Source: Gentiana macrophylla
Lineage: Eukaryota > Streptophyta > Magnoliopsida > Gentianales > Gentianaceae
DNA: 64,000 bases
Assembly: GCA_026214975.1 (NCBI GenBank)
Contig: CM047814.1
Location: forward strand, 19,429,541 to 19,493,540
Direction: 5' to 3'
Shown here: piece after piece, positions 37,531 to 49,627 of the stretch
Numbering within the stretch: the stretch's first letter is position 1
Layout: the number at the start of each line of letters is the position of its first letter
Position numbers and translations under genes: made by a program
Notes under the pieces: model-generated
What the model saw: the letters and a program-made list of their open reading frames with translations, nothing else
What the model was told of the DNA's origin: nothing
Database searches by the model: none

Positions 37531-37915
37531 CTAACCAAATCAATACATTTATTAACATAATAAAATAGCAGCTTGCAATGTATATATTTTATATTTGTCT
37601 TTTTTATATAATAATTTGATATTTTTTTTATCTTTAATAATTTGATAATTAAATAGAAGAGTTACTAAGTTCTTTGCGAAAAATTCTATCACCGAGAGTT
37701 TACATATTATTCATTTTTCTATGAATATGTCTCGATTAATAAATTTACTCACGACTCGGGAGAGCACAATACGTTATTTACAATCATTTTTGTTTCTTTT
37801 AAAAATAAACACAATGGCTCTTCGGAAGCCTTGAAAAAAAAAAAGGCATTGGTTCCGTGAGAATTAATGTGGCTCTGAACCCGGAGATTCTGAGTTTGAG
37901 ACTTTGAGTCTCTCA
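37531..37915. other. AT-rich intergenic DNA
   Basis: No exon was seen. GTGGCTCTGAACCCGGAG at 37,870 is repeated at 38,095 inside the fold-back region, so the element or a duplication event reaches at least to 37,870. Confidence 0.4.
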
Positions 37916-39430
37916 TCATCTATTTTTTAGTATATTCTTTTTCTACAACAATCAATTTTTTTAAGTAGAAATATTGTAAATGTTTTCTTTTCTTAGTTTT
38001 TCTCCCTACCAAAAAAAATATGTGAGGACTATATTTATTTTCAACATCTTTTCTCTGCATAACCAAACAGATGATGAGAAACTCTTATTTAATGTGGCTC
38101 TGAACCCGGAGGCATTTCTTTTCTTTTCTAGAGTTTCTCATCATCTGTTTGGTTATGCAGAGAGAAGATGTTGAAAATAAATATAATCTCACATATTTTG
38201 TTTGGTAGGGAGAAAAACTAAAAAAAAAAATTTTTACAATATTTTCTCGACGGAAAAAAAATTTGATTGTTGTAGAAAAAGAATATACTAAAAATTTATT
38301 AACACTCTAGAAAATAAATATTAAGATGTTTTAATTAAATTGCATTTGTGATAATTTTTACTGACAACAAATATAAAGATTTCTATCTCACATACTACAA
38401 AATAGAAATAAAATGGTATAAAGATTAGTTTTAGATAAAATTATACGAATCATAATTAAATAAATATAAACTATTCTGTCTAATGCTAACGATTAAAAAT
38501 TATAATATAAAACGATTATGAAAACAAATAGGAGACGGGTTAAGAAAATGTATTGGGAAAAAGTGAGAACTTTCATTCTCACCAAACTTTTCTTTGGGTA
38601 AGGTGGGAATTATAATTGGGGAAAAGAATGAGATTTTGAGAAATGAAGTCAACTTGAAAAAAAATATTTTATTTTTCTTAGGTAACCAAACATGTATAAA
38701 CTAAGAAAAGAATTAAGGGCATGTTTGTTGGAGAGAAAAATAGTGAGAAAAGAAAAGATTTTAATTCTTTTTTTAGTTTATACATGTTTGGTTACCTAAG
38801 AAAAGAAAAATATTTTTTCTCAAGTTGACTCCATTTCTCAAAATCTCATTCTTTTCCCCAATTATAATTCTCACCCTACCCTAAAGAAAAGTTTGGTGAG
38901 AATAGAAAAACCTTTTTTTTTTCCAATACATTTTCTTAACCCGTCTCCTATTTGTGTTTTTTTCCATAATTGTTTTTATATTATAATTCTTTTATCATTA
39001 GCATTAGACACAATAGTTTATATTTATTTATTTATCTAAAACTAAACTTTATACCATTTTATTTCTATTTTGTAGTATGTGAGATAGAAAACTTTTATAT
39101 TTGTTGTCAGCAAAAATTATCACAAATGCAATTTAATTAAAAACATCTTCATATTTATTTTCTAGAGTGTTAATAAATTTTTTTAGTATATTCTTTTTCT
39201 ACGACAATCAATTTTTTTTTCGTCGAGAAAATATTGTAAATGTTTTCTTTTCTTAGTTTTTCTCCCTACCAAACAAAATATGTGAGGATTATACTTATTC
39301 TCAACATCATTTCTCTGAATAACCAAACAGATTGTGAAAAATGTTATTTTCTTTTCTCTGCTTTTCTTTTCTTATGTTTTCTTTGTACCAAAATATCTTT
39401 TTTTTTCTCACTATTTTTCTCTCCAACAAA
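37916..39430. mobile_element. Large fold-back element / nested long-TIR MITEs
   Basis: 38,134-38,717 and 38,766-39,338 are reverse complements over about 580 bases with a 48-base spacer. A third copy of the outer about 160 bases lies at 37,920-38,085, inverted relative to 38,134-38,290. GGCATGTTTGTTGGAGAG in the spacer (38,720) and CTCTCCAACAAAT at 39,419 look like MITE termini of Harbinger or hAT type. Small ORFs within it are by-products of the inverted arms. Transcription would give a nearly perfect long hairpin. Confidence 0.85.
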
Positions 39431-39829
39431 TATTGTATTAATATTTGCTTTACACATATTATCTTTTGAGAATTCTTTATATTTCTTGATATCACATCCG
39501 TTCTCACACCATTGATTTATACAAATTTATTTTATTTTGAGGGTGATGATACAAAGCTTGTCAATATCATTAATCGGTGATTCTTTATTATTACGAGCAA
39601 TGAAATATCCCAACAATTACATTATATTGCATTAATTAAACCACAATTAGGCAACAAATTTTACATTTAATAAGACAATAAGTGCGGTGCAATTTATAAT
39701 AAACTATCATATAAACAGATTTTGTTTAATATAAAATGACAGTTTACAAAAATTAAACGTGTATTTTTTTATTTTATTTTTTGCCTCCTTTAAACGTGTA
39801 TCTTTTTTCTTCATAATAAACATGGTGTA
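39431..39829. other. AT-rich intergenic DNA
   Basis: No coding or structural feature was recognised between the fold-back element and the LINE insertion. Confidence 0.4.
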
Positions 39830-40272
39830 AATAAAATATTAATTATGCCAATAGATTTTGTCATCAATCAAGTAAAATACAATCATCATGTTTGGGGAAA
39901 ATAAAATATTAATACAAATATGTGGCCGTACGTGTTTCGAGAAATATGCTACGGTATTTGGTATTGGAGAAACAAAATTGTACGTGATCCGGGATTGGTG
40001 AGACCACCCTCGCAAGTTTTTCTATCAAAAGCCATCAAAAGGGCGAAGGACTTACGTTTAGCTTGGGGACTTGAACACTATTAACCTCCATGTTTGTTGA
40101 TTGCTTGTGTTCGTGATTTTCGGTTTAAATATTATGTAATGCCACGTTGGGGTTTTTTTCCACCCGTTTGAATAAAGATCTCCTTCCTCAAAAAAAAATT
40201 TAAAAAAAAATAAAATATTAATTATGGCAATAGCTTTTGTCATCAATCAAGTAAAATACAATCATCACGTTT
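39830..40272 (+). mobile_element. 5'-truncated LINE with 64 bp direct repeats
   Basis: 39,830-39,893 and 40,209-40,272 are 64-base direct repeats with three mismatches (AATAAAATATTAATTATG, then GTCATCAATCAAGTAAAATA). Between them lies a 3' end of a plant L1. The C-terminal coding remnant contains FLSKAIKRAKDLRLAWGLEHY with a stop at about 40,083; a 3'UTR and an A-rich tail follow at 40,190-40,210. This is classic target-primed reverse transcription with an unusually long target duplication. Confidence 0.75.
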
Positions 40273-41143
40273 ATTGAACTACTAATATGATTTTGTTTAT
40301 TTAAATCACAACATATATTGTAGTTATAACATGGCTAAAAAATTAATTATTTACGTGGATATGATCCAATCTCATACATGTCACACTCAATGACTCAATA
40401 TGGATCTTCTAAGTAAACGGGCCAACAGTGTTCAACACCACATCAGGCCTCAGGGAGACTTTGATATAAATAAAATAGTCATCACAAAGTGCAGGACACT
40501 AGTAACACATCGGCATGACGTTGGTCATCCTATGTCCCAAAATGATCATTTCAAAATAAGATACTTACCAGCTCGTACCACCGACATGATGCAGGTTCAC
40601 CTCGGTTTGGAACCCACAGCTCGGTATAAGTCTCCAACGAACTTAGGCAACAGGTATACAATCAACAATACTTTAATCCATGATCTCATAACAATTCCAT
40701 GATTTACGCATATAGGGTTATGATTACACCATGATTAATTGCCCTCATAACCGTTTCTAGTCATCGACTACAACTTCAATGACATCACAATCAACTCCCC
40801 CACTAAGAAAACCTGTAAATGGATAATCATCCTCGTAAATCAAAACCACGTCAATAGTGTTCCAAAATCATCTAGATACGTAAACAGTCAATCCACATTG
40901 GCTCACAATATCCACCTAGTTGAGTTATCCTCATAAAGATCTGAATTTCATCACTAACGATTTCCGGCATCGTCAATTACGTTATTCAATCAAACAGTCA
41001 TCATAATCATAATTAAATGAGCAGAAATGATTCTAACAATTAAAACAAACATGTTGCAAAAAATAATGATTGAATTAATCAATCTTACGAACCAAAAATA
41101 TATTCCAAGACCATTTTTCATGAAAATTCAACGTCATAATTGG
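40273..41143. other. Intergenic, one unrecognised ORF
   Basis: A 100-codon open frame at 40,400-40,702 has no recognisable domain and no clear splice or promoter context, so it is probably chance. Nothing else was seen. Confidence 0.35.
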
Positions 41144-41257
41144 CCAACAAGACATTAACTCGGTGGTGAGTGATGTGGTTCTAACCCGAAGGTTTCGGGT
41201 TCAAATCTCATTCGCGACAAATATTGTGTGAGCGTATATTTCATATCCTAATAAAAA
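41144..41257 (+). mobile_element. Short tRNA-derived SINE with 11 bp TSD
   Basis: The exact direct repeat GTCATAATTGG flanks the unit (41,133-41,143 and 41,258-41,268). The body contains GGTGGTGAGTGATGTGG and GGGTTCAAATCTC, matching A- and B-box positions of a tRNA-related pol III promoter, and ends in an A run. At 114 bp it is short for a SINE. Confidence 0.8.
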
Positions 41258-41360
41258 GTCATAATTGGAAATAATGTGCTAAAATTTATATGGAAACAAA
41301 AAACATGATTTTTTTTACTTTCACCAAACACAATATTTCATGATTGCGACATTTTACTTC

Positions 41361-41363
<3 letters not shown>

Positions 41364-41409
<46 letters not shown>
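41364..41409. repeat. AAT microsatellite
   Basis: About 15 AAT units. The flanks are AT-rich non-coding sequence. Confidence 0.95.
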
Positions 41410-41414
<5 letters not shown>

Positions 41415-42687
41415 CTCTTGCCGTATCAAAATAAATCCATACATTACACATATCTTTTATAAATAATAAATAATATATACATGAAGCAATTTAGCCCGTT
41501 TCCCTTCAATTACCCGACCCAAACCCGGTTTTCACTTTTCACAAAAAAAAAAAAAAAAAAACACACACACACACCAAAACAATGCAGTAAAGACCACAAC
41601 ATTTATACACCCTTAAATCATGCAAACCATATCTGCAACTCTTCACTCCACGTTTGTTTTTTTTTTAATGCCATACTACACGTTTTTATTTTTGTATGTT
41701 TTTTTTTTTGTTTTTTGTTTTTTTTATTTTTATTTTTACTTTATTTTTATATTATTTATTTTAAATAGTCTCATTTGCTCCACGTTTCAAATTGCCTTAT
41801 TTGCTCGATCTTCACTCTTCTACTCCTTCTAACCTACCTTTAGTCCTCTCAAATTTTTTCTGTAATTTTTTGCTTCTTTTTATTTTGAAGGGAACTGCGG
41901 TGTGGTGTAAAACCTTTCAATTTTTTTCTGTAATTTTTTAGTTCTTTTTATTTTGAAGAGATCTGCGGTGTGGTGTAAAACTTTTCAATTTTTTTTTTCT
42001 GTAATTTTTTAGTTCTTTTCATTTTGAAGAGATCTGCGATGTGGTGTAAAACCTTTCAACTTTTTTTCTGTAATTTTTTTAGTTGATTTCATATTGAGAG
42101 GTGAATATTTTGTGTCATTTTTTGATTCAAAAATGGAAGGGTGATAGAAGGATCCGCTACCTCCGATAGTCTAGGAGCCATCTCTCAAATTTATTTTGGA
42201 TTTCTTCTTTCATATTTTCAATTTATTTTTGTTTTCTATCTTTCGTACAACCATGATACATTGATGAATCACCACATCTGTTAAGAAAGAAAACATAATA
42301 TTAGTTCCTTTCAGATTTTCCTGATGTTTTGAGATTCATTTAAAATTCAGAAATTTGCTGATATGTGACTTCCTCATTCACCGATAGTTTCCTCTTGATA
42401 ATTCAATCTCAATATTCGGATACACTATGGTTCTGGGATACTCAAAAACTAAGGTTATATATTCTGAAGTTTTATCTCATTTTTTTCAAAGATGTGCAAT
42501 TTTATTTTATTTTTTGTTGTAAATTTATTCAATCCGTTAACTCATATAAAAAGCCATTTTATTTTGTCTACCCGATGATTTGGCACCATTTTCCAATGAT
42601 CTTCATAATTTGTTGCAGATTTAATGCAAATCGAGAGTATGTAAATCCTAAATCTCCGGCCTTTTTTGTGGATTCAATGATAATTGT
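41410..42687. other. Low-complexity region with ~76 bp tandem repeats
   Basis: 41,855-42,105 has about four tandem copies of a 73-76 bp unit (CTGTAATTTTTTAGTTCTTT, then GATCTGCGGTGTGGTGTAAAA). An A run with CA repeats lies at 41,543-41,575 and T-rich sequence at 41,655-41,765. The 124-codon frame at 42,365-42,739 runs into the retrotransposon LTR at 42,688 and has no recognisable domain. Confidence 0.5.
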
Positions 42688-43707
42688 TGTTAGTAATATC
42701 ATCCGCAGCGGAAGCGATTTTAAGGATCTAGATCTATAAAATACACGTAATAAAATAACTAGATCTACATCTACAAGCGGTTGTAGATCATACCTCTTGA
42801 TCTCAAAATCCAAGTTGAAGAACCGCAATAGGAAAGAACGAACAAGGTGTGAAGAGCACTACGATCTTCCGCGACGTGTGATCCAAGCAACTCCCGGTGG
42901 AAAGAAATTCTCGCCTCGAATCCTTCCGATATGCTACCCCGGAAAAATCTCCAAGATTTTTCCCTTAAACCCTCTTGGCCGAATTTTATTCCTTCTTCTC
43001 TCTAAGAGGAGAAGTCGAATTTCATTGTGTGTTGCAAGGCTTGGGAGAACTCTCTTTATATAGGAGAGTAAAACTTAGCCTCCAAGGATTAAATAATTAA
43101 GAGATAATTATTACATTAATCCTTTTTCCAAATAAAAGATAAATAAAATAATTATCCCAAACAAATTAGGATAAATCATATTATTATCTAATATTTCATG
43201 AATTATCATTTAACAAATAAAAGATAAATCACATATTAAATAATTATCCAAGAAAACTAATTTCCTAATAATTATTAACCACAAAAGTGGCGCCACCTTT
43301 TATCAAAAGGTTCACACGCACAAAACCATATTTGACCAATTAGGTCAAAAAAGGTCAACACACTAATTTGGTAGAGTCCACTAAAAATGCTCTTTTCCGT
43401 GTATTTAATTATTTAGCCCAACTAATTTAATAGTCCACTAAACAATTAATTCACATACCGTTTTAATAAAGTCCAACAAGAACTAAATTAATATTATTAG
43501 GATTCGATGTCAGAGAATAGCTATGCTATATTAGGAGGCACGTCGGGGACCATGGACTAATAATCAGCGGCTCCGATAAATCAAATAAATAATTATAGAA
43601 TTGTATCGTGAACTCATTATTAACCACAAAAGTGGCGCCACCTAATGTCAATTCATTTATTAAATAAAAACAATTACAAAATTGTCTTTCGGGCATCACA
43701 CCTAACA
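42688..43707 (-). mobile_element. 3' LTR of minus-strand non-autonomous LTR element
   Basis: Bounded by TGTTAG...CTAACA. It matches the 49,643-51,754 LTR at both ends but lacks about 1.1 kb of its interior. Immediately inside lies the polypurine tract (GCAAGTGGGAGAT on the minus strand, 43,708-43,720). The minus strand has CCTATATAAAGAG (about 43,050-43,066), the LTR TATA box. Confidence 0.88.
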
Positions 43708-46627
43708 ATCTCCCACTTGCACGAAAGCATGTGATTAATTGTTTTAGAGCACACCATATTATTTAAAATACAACAAACTACATCTCCCACTTGCTCTAAA
43801 GCAATAGAGACCCATCCCGTATTCTAGTACCCATTAAGCATATCATAACCATTTCAGATTCCAAAGTACACTCCGAGTTTGCCGTCGTAGGATAGGTCAG
43901 TGACTCGGGAAGTACCTACATCTAAATGTCATGGGTATTAGTCAGGTTGTCGGCTCGAGACGATCCGTAGAATCGAACGTTACCGGTCCATCTAATCATG
44001 TGGTGCTTGAGTAAACATCGAGCCCGAGATCGACTTAACGATCATCCTCAATCGACTTAAAGTCAAAATCGTTGTATCACACATATCCAAGTTCACACAT
44101 GAATATGTCCGCATATTATTCCTCGTTCTCTTCAAGATACTAAAGGAAATTCTAAAGTTGCTTTGTTAACCTCCGAATCTAAGATTCGATCAAAATTGAC
44201 GCTCAATAACCTCGACCATCTCTTACTGTAAAAGAGAATCTATCCCATTTCTCTTGATCCGAAGATTTGAGAGTCATTCCTGAGGCATGTAGAACTTCCT
44301 CGTTGAATGTTGCATACACGGATGCATCATCTTAACCAATAAGATGGATGGAAACCAATGACCGATTCTAATGAATTCGACCGAGTCAAACTCTTCGAAT
44401 GTTGTCCAAATCTACATTGCAGGAGAATTGTGGTATTGTCGATTCGACTTCGTGATAACACACCCATGTTGATTCCAACTGGTGCAAAGTGTTATCCTTC
44501 ACAAACACTATATATATGCACTATCTGTATACTAAAATTGATATCCAGTCTACAAAAGACTTATCAATATTCTGGTCAAATCCATATATTGTAGAAATAT
44601 ATGACTTCCAATAACCGAGAGGTTTGCCTTTTATCCACAAAGGACATAAGCCTTGATAAATATCCTATCATAAGTTCATAAGGCAATACCTTCCTGCTTT
44701 GAATGAATCCAGACTCCGCTTGTTTGGCAAGAAAGTCTCGTGGAATCACCCCTATTTTCTTTTGAACGAAATCATGCAATACTAAGTGGTAAGAGAGTTC
44801 AAGGTCCGATCAACTCTCTACTTCTTCTTAGAATTACCCCTAGACCACTCAATCTTTGCTCAAAGATAAACTTTCCTATTCATTCTACTATTTTCCGTGT
44901 AGATCCAATTACTCCCACTCGGCCTGAGACGCTCAGGTGGTTCTACAAGAGCATGAACAGAACCTGGAGTACCGAACTCCATTCACTGTGGTTATGGCTA
45001 TTAAACCAACCTCTATTATCGTAATCCTATCCTGCTTCACAAAAGAGCCATAGGTCATCAATCGATCCTCGGACTACAAAGTCCGCAGAAACCGTAATGG
45101 GTAATGGATAAACCATACTCCCAATACTTACTGGGTCGATCGAAATTCTGATCTAGTTTAGTAGTATTTAGTGTCATCACCAACAACCGATGTTGGATGT
45201 GGTCTGATTTTAATCGCTTAGTAACTACACTTGAGTAAACGTCTCGCAAGGTTTAAGGTTTTATCTTGTCATAGACTCTATCGAAAGGACGCAACAGTAT
45301 AACTCTCCCTTCCCGATTTCAAGAATCTTATAACACACCTTTTTCTCAATAGCTTAAAAGATATATCACGAATGGTCATTGACCGAACGGATGCGCGAAA
45401 TTCCCAGTCTTACCTTCAAGCACCGTGTGCTAAATGCTTATATTTATGGAAGTGGGGTGAATCGAATCCACACCTTATCCGTAAATTCCAAAGCATATTC
45501 TAGGTAGACTTATCGGTCTTATATTTCAATGTAAACCGTTATTTCGCTTCCAATATATTTATTGAGTTAAGCAGTGTATTGTAGCACATCTAAAATCTAT
45601 GTAAGGCAATTTAACGGTTTCTCACTTAGTGAGAACATGTCACAACGAGGCAGGCTAAGCATCAGTCTCGAGGACTCGTAATATAGAATACTCTATCTCT
45701 CAAGTGGAAAACAGAGAAACCTCAAAATATTTTGGCTAAACTTACCGGAGTGTTTGAATAGTTATCGACAAGAAGTCACTACTGAAGCTCCTACTAGCTT
45801 GTATCTTTCATCGCACCAGAAGGTCGTCATGAACAAGCTATGTTACTTCTTTATAACCATTATCCTTTCCCGATTGAAAGGAAACTTAGTCATTGAACCT
45901 TTGAGACAATATAACCAGATCGAGAAAAGAATCACCCCGAGCCGTCTTGTGTCTTGTCTCTTAGTGACTATGCACTAAATATGGAATATGAAGAAGCGTT
46001 TATCTAAATATAGAAACCAATTGCTTTTAACAGTTCTTAAGATGTGTTTTATATACATATTTCAAATAGCTCTAAGTGGTTTTGACTTTATCAAACAAAA
46101 GTCCGAGTCTTGATTCATACTACAAATGGTATATTCACTTTCTATACGGCAAACAAATTATCGAATGAAGGTAAATCCATTCGTTCCAACAAATCTTAAA
46201 TCGAAAATAAATTTTCCATGATATCCAAGGATTGAATCCGAGATTCATTTCCTTATATCACTCCCACTATTCTAGCTAAAATTAATCGCCCGTTGTTTAC
46301 TCTTTTAATCGTTAAATGCACTCGCTACCTTGTTCTTCCAAAGAACTTAGCTCGAGAAAATCTCCAAGGATTCATAGGTTGGTGATCCAAGATCACCGCC
46401 CTTATCCTATGATTTTCGATTAATTAATTTTTCGTTCAAATTTTAAAGTTTTCTTAGTTTAGATGACTAACACTTTTAGACATATTCTCCCATTCTTGAC
46501 TTTCCATGAATGGAAACGAGCTCTTGAACCAATGTTCGTTGAGTGTGAACACTACTCTTGAACCGTGGGATGTCTATTTCGAGTGTTACTAAATCCGGGA
46601 CTTCTCGGATTTTCTAATATACCGGAA

Positions 46628-47010
46628 AAACAACAAATCATAAAACTCCCACTAGTTCATCGATTCCAAATATCGTCCAACTAGTGAAATTTCATGACTT
46701 TCCGATTTTTCGATTAGATAATCTTTCGTACATAGTTCCAATGTTTCCAAAAAACAAATCATAGAACTCCCACTAGTTCATCGATTTCAAATATCGTCCC
46801 AACTAGCAACATTCCATGACTTTCCGGTTTTTCAATTAGAACGGTTACGTGTGTAGTCGATTACACTTTTCTAATGTTCTAGAAAACAACAAATCATAAA
46901 GCTCCCACTAGTTCATCGATTCCAAATATCGTCCAACTAGTAATACTTCATGATTTTCCGATTTTTCAATTAGAAAATTACTCATGTAATCACTACACAC
47001 TCAAAATTCA
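46628..47010. repeat. Three tandem ~123 bp repeats
   Basis: Each unit contains CAAATCATA, CTCCCACTAGTTCATCGAT, AATATCGTC and TTTCCGxTTTTTCxATTAGA, at about 46,633, 46,754 and 46,888. The CTCCCACTAGT part resembles the CTCCCACTTGC beside the polypurine tract of the same element. Confidence 0.85.
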
Positions 47011-49268
47011 CTAAGAATTTCAAAGTCCGAAATCACCTTTGATCAAACTAAGTTTGCCTTCCGCTTGACACGAATACACACTAAGTGACATACCCATATG
47101 TCACTGATTTTTAAAAGGCTTCAGAGAAAATATCTCTTCCGAAAATTAATTGCATTATCGATTAACTAGTTCAACGTCCTAGTTACTTTCCACTTTTTAA
47201 CGAAGTCAATACTAGTCAATTATAAATTTTAAGCAATTTAGTAAGGGATATAATCTTTGTAAATAAAATGACATATATTAATTCAAGTTAACACTACTAT
47301 ATTTATTTTAGGAATTGTAAACTAAAATTAAGTCTACTCTACCATTCCAAGGTTTTAACCTCGCATCTCGATGCCGCCGTAGGTAGGTCAAAGAGATGAC
47401 GGTTAAATCGAGACAATCTCATCAATGAATAACTTGTGAGAATCAAACATCCCACGAGAATCGAACGTCCCTTTATTCATTGACTACCTTCCTTTTTAGC
47501 CTAGATATTACCAAAAATATCCTTTATGAGTGTGACCTACTATATCGGATCTCTTAGTGCGCCCGAGTGTGCCGTCAGATGATAGGTCGGTGACCCGACG
47601 AGTACCCGTAAATCCTATCCTTTCGGAGACCAAGCCATGAATGTTGATAGGGTGAACACCATCCGTAGGGGACGAAATCAAAGCGCCGCGAGGCGCCACC
47701 CTTCTCTCACTTACTTGTATCTATAGTAGAGGCCGTGGGGTTGGTTGTCGCCTCCCCGCTCCCACTCAATATTTTGGAAGTGGTGGTGGGTTAACTAACC
47801 ACGCCTTTTGATGTTAACATAAAAGCACATCAAATCAAGGATTCGAATGGTGTCGGTAACGTGAGGCAAAGCTACCCGCCCTATTCGTTGGAACATATGT
47901 GATGATCGGACGAAATCGGGTCAAGATAGCCCTATTGAGATAAGAAGGAATCACCCCTCCGCTCTCCGGTGTAGCTTAGTCTTGCCGGACCCCCGTGCAT
48001 ACATCACACTAGGAGGGTTAAGTCGGTCGAGCGAAGCTCAGTTAACCACCCAACTTATAAGCGAACCGTTTGTATCCAAGATTTATTGTTCTTTTACCAT
48101 CATTCAATCTCGTAGACACTACGAATCGAAAACGTGATCTCGTTTGGGCTTTAAGGCGGTTCACCGAGAACACACACCGAAAGGCTTAACGATTTCATAA
48201 CTCGTCCTCGGATCTTTAATTAGTTACTAAATTAATTAATTACCACGATTAATTAAATTTCAACTAATTACGCGAGTTTGTATACATGCCTATTTTAATT
48301 ACCAAAATTAAAATTCTACATGTATGCATGAAGTGGATTTATGATATGATGACATGACGTACGCTACAATTCGATTTTATGTCTATTTTATGATCAAATA
48401 CATAAAAAATAAATTATGGAAAATTTTAAACACCGAGATGGATCGTTGGTACCCCGACTAACCTATTTTCTAAGGAAAAGTAAAACTTAAATTTATGTCT
48501 TCGAGTCTAGATCTTCGAATCTTGAACTCGAAACTTCCGGATCTCGAAGATCGATCTTGACACGAACCACGAACGACGAGGAGAGGAGAGTAGTAATATA
48601 CCAATATATTAAAAATATATCTATATTATCAAATTGTTTTATAAAAAAAAAACTTAAATATATATATATATATTTTTTTTAATAACAGGCCCTCGGCCAT
48701 AAAAAAAACTGATTTTCTTTTTCTTTTTTTTTATTTCTAACAGGCCCTCGGCCAAATTAATAAAAAAAACTTTTTTTTTTTAATTTTTTAAGTTCAGTAG
48801 GCCATGCGGCCATGCAAAAATTATGTCAACTTTTAGATTGCTGTGAACTAACAACAAAAAAAAAAATCTGCCGCATGAAAAAAAAAAATAGCCGTGACCA
48901 AATTTTTGCCGGAAATAAAATAAAACAATCGGCCTCCTCCCATATTTACCTTCCCGACGATCTTCAATACTATGATCTTCAACACATCATCTTCGCTGCC
49001 TCGAACCCTGATCAAAATTAAATAAACAAAAGGTACTACCTTTTTACATAATTTTGAATTCAACATAATTAAATTACAAATCCTATGCTCAATTGATACT
49101 AATCAAAAGAATTACAAAATGAGATCTACTTTTAAACAATACCAACCCCAATCCATCTCTTCAACCAAGACAATCATAACATAAAATATATATATATATA
49201 TATATAGAAATGGGTTCATATATTACCATTGATCCATACTTACAGCATTTACTATTAAAATAGTGCAT

Positions 49269-49412
49269 CGATCACTATTTTAGTGCAAGCTGGTTATTGT
49301 TTGAGTGCACCTAGTTTCCTAACGCTTTTATATAATAAACAATAACAGCTTTTATACAATAACTAGGTGCACTCAAACAATAAACTAGCAGTGCACTAAA
49401 ATAGTGATCGAT
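49269..49412. mobile_element. Fold-back MITE within the LARD-like element
   Basis: CGATCACTATTTTAGTGCA at the left is the reverse complement of TGCACTAAAATAGTGATCG at the right. TTTGAGTGCACCTAGTT and AACTAGGTGCACTCAAA continue the stem. Arms are about 60 bases around a short AT-rich loop. Confidence 0.85.
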
Positions 49413-49461
49413 CTTGTGTATGTAGGTATGTATGGATAGTATGGTATGTAGAGGAACCTAA

Positions 49462-49462
<1 letters not shown>

Positions 49463-49527
<65 letters not shown>
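49463..49527. repeat. TA microsatellite
   Basis: About 32 TA units between the fold-back MITE and the primer-binding site of the LARD-like element. Confidence 0.95.
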
Positions 49528-49531
<4 letters not shown>

Positions 49532-49627
49532 TTCTCGCCCCCTTTATTTTAAAAAATTTGGACAAAAATCTACATGTTTTACTACTCCTAGATCTAATAT
49601 TTTATACGTATAAATATAGATCACCAT

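Larger units (their letters stand above)
43708..49627 (-). mobile_element. Internal domain of LARD-like LTR element, no gag/pol recognised
   Basis: About 5.9 kb between polypurine tract and primer-binding site. No open frame exceeds 95 codons, and no copia or gypsy motif (DSGA protease, integrase, YVDD) was seen on either strand, so it appears to be a large non-autonomous derivative. It contains a 123 bp triplication (46,628-47,010), repeats of CCGAGTxTGCCGTC near 43,876 and 47,560, a fold-back MITE at 49,269 and TA microsatellites at about 49,187 and 49,463. Mobilisation would need proteins from a related copia element. Confidence 0.7.

Noticed and set aside
40400..40702. 100-codon ORF
   Set aside because: No domain, promoter or splice context; likely chance.
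41190..41212. tRNA gene
   Set aside because: Only A/B-box-like motifs are present, no cloverleaf; the 11 bp TSD shows it is a SINE.
42365..42739. 124-codon ORF
   Set aside because: Ends inside the retrotransposon LTR, Phe/Ile-rich, no recognisable domain.
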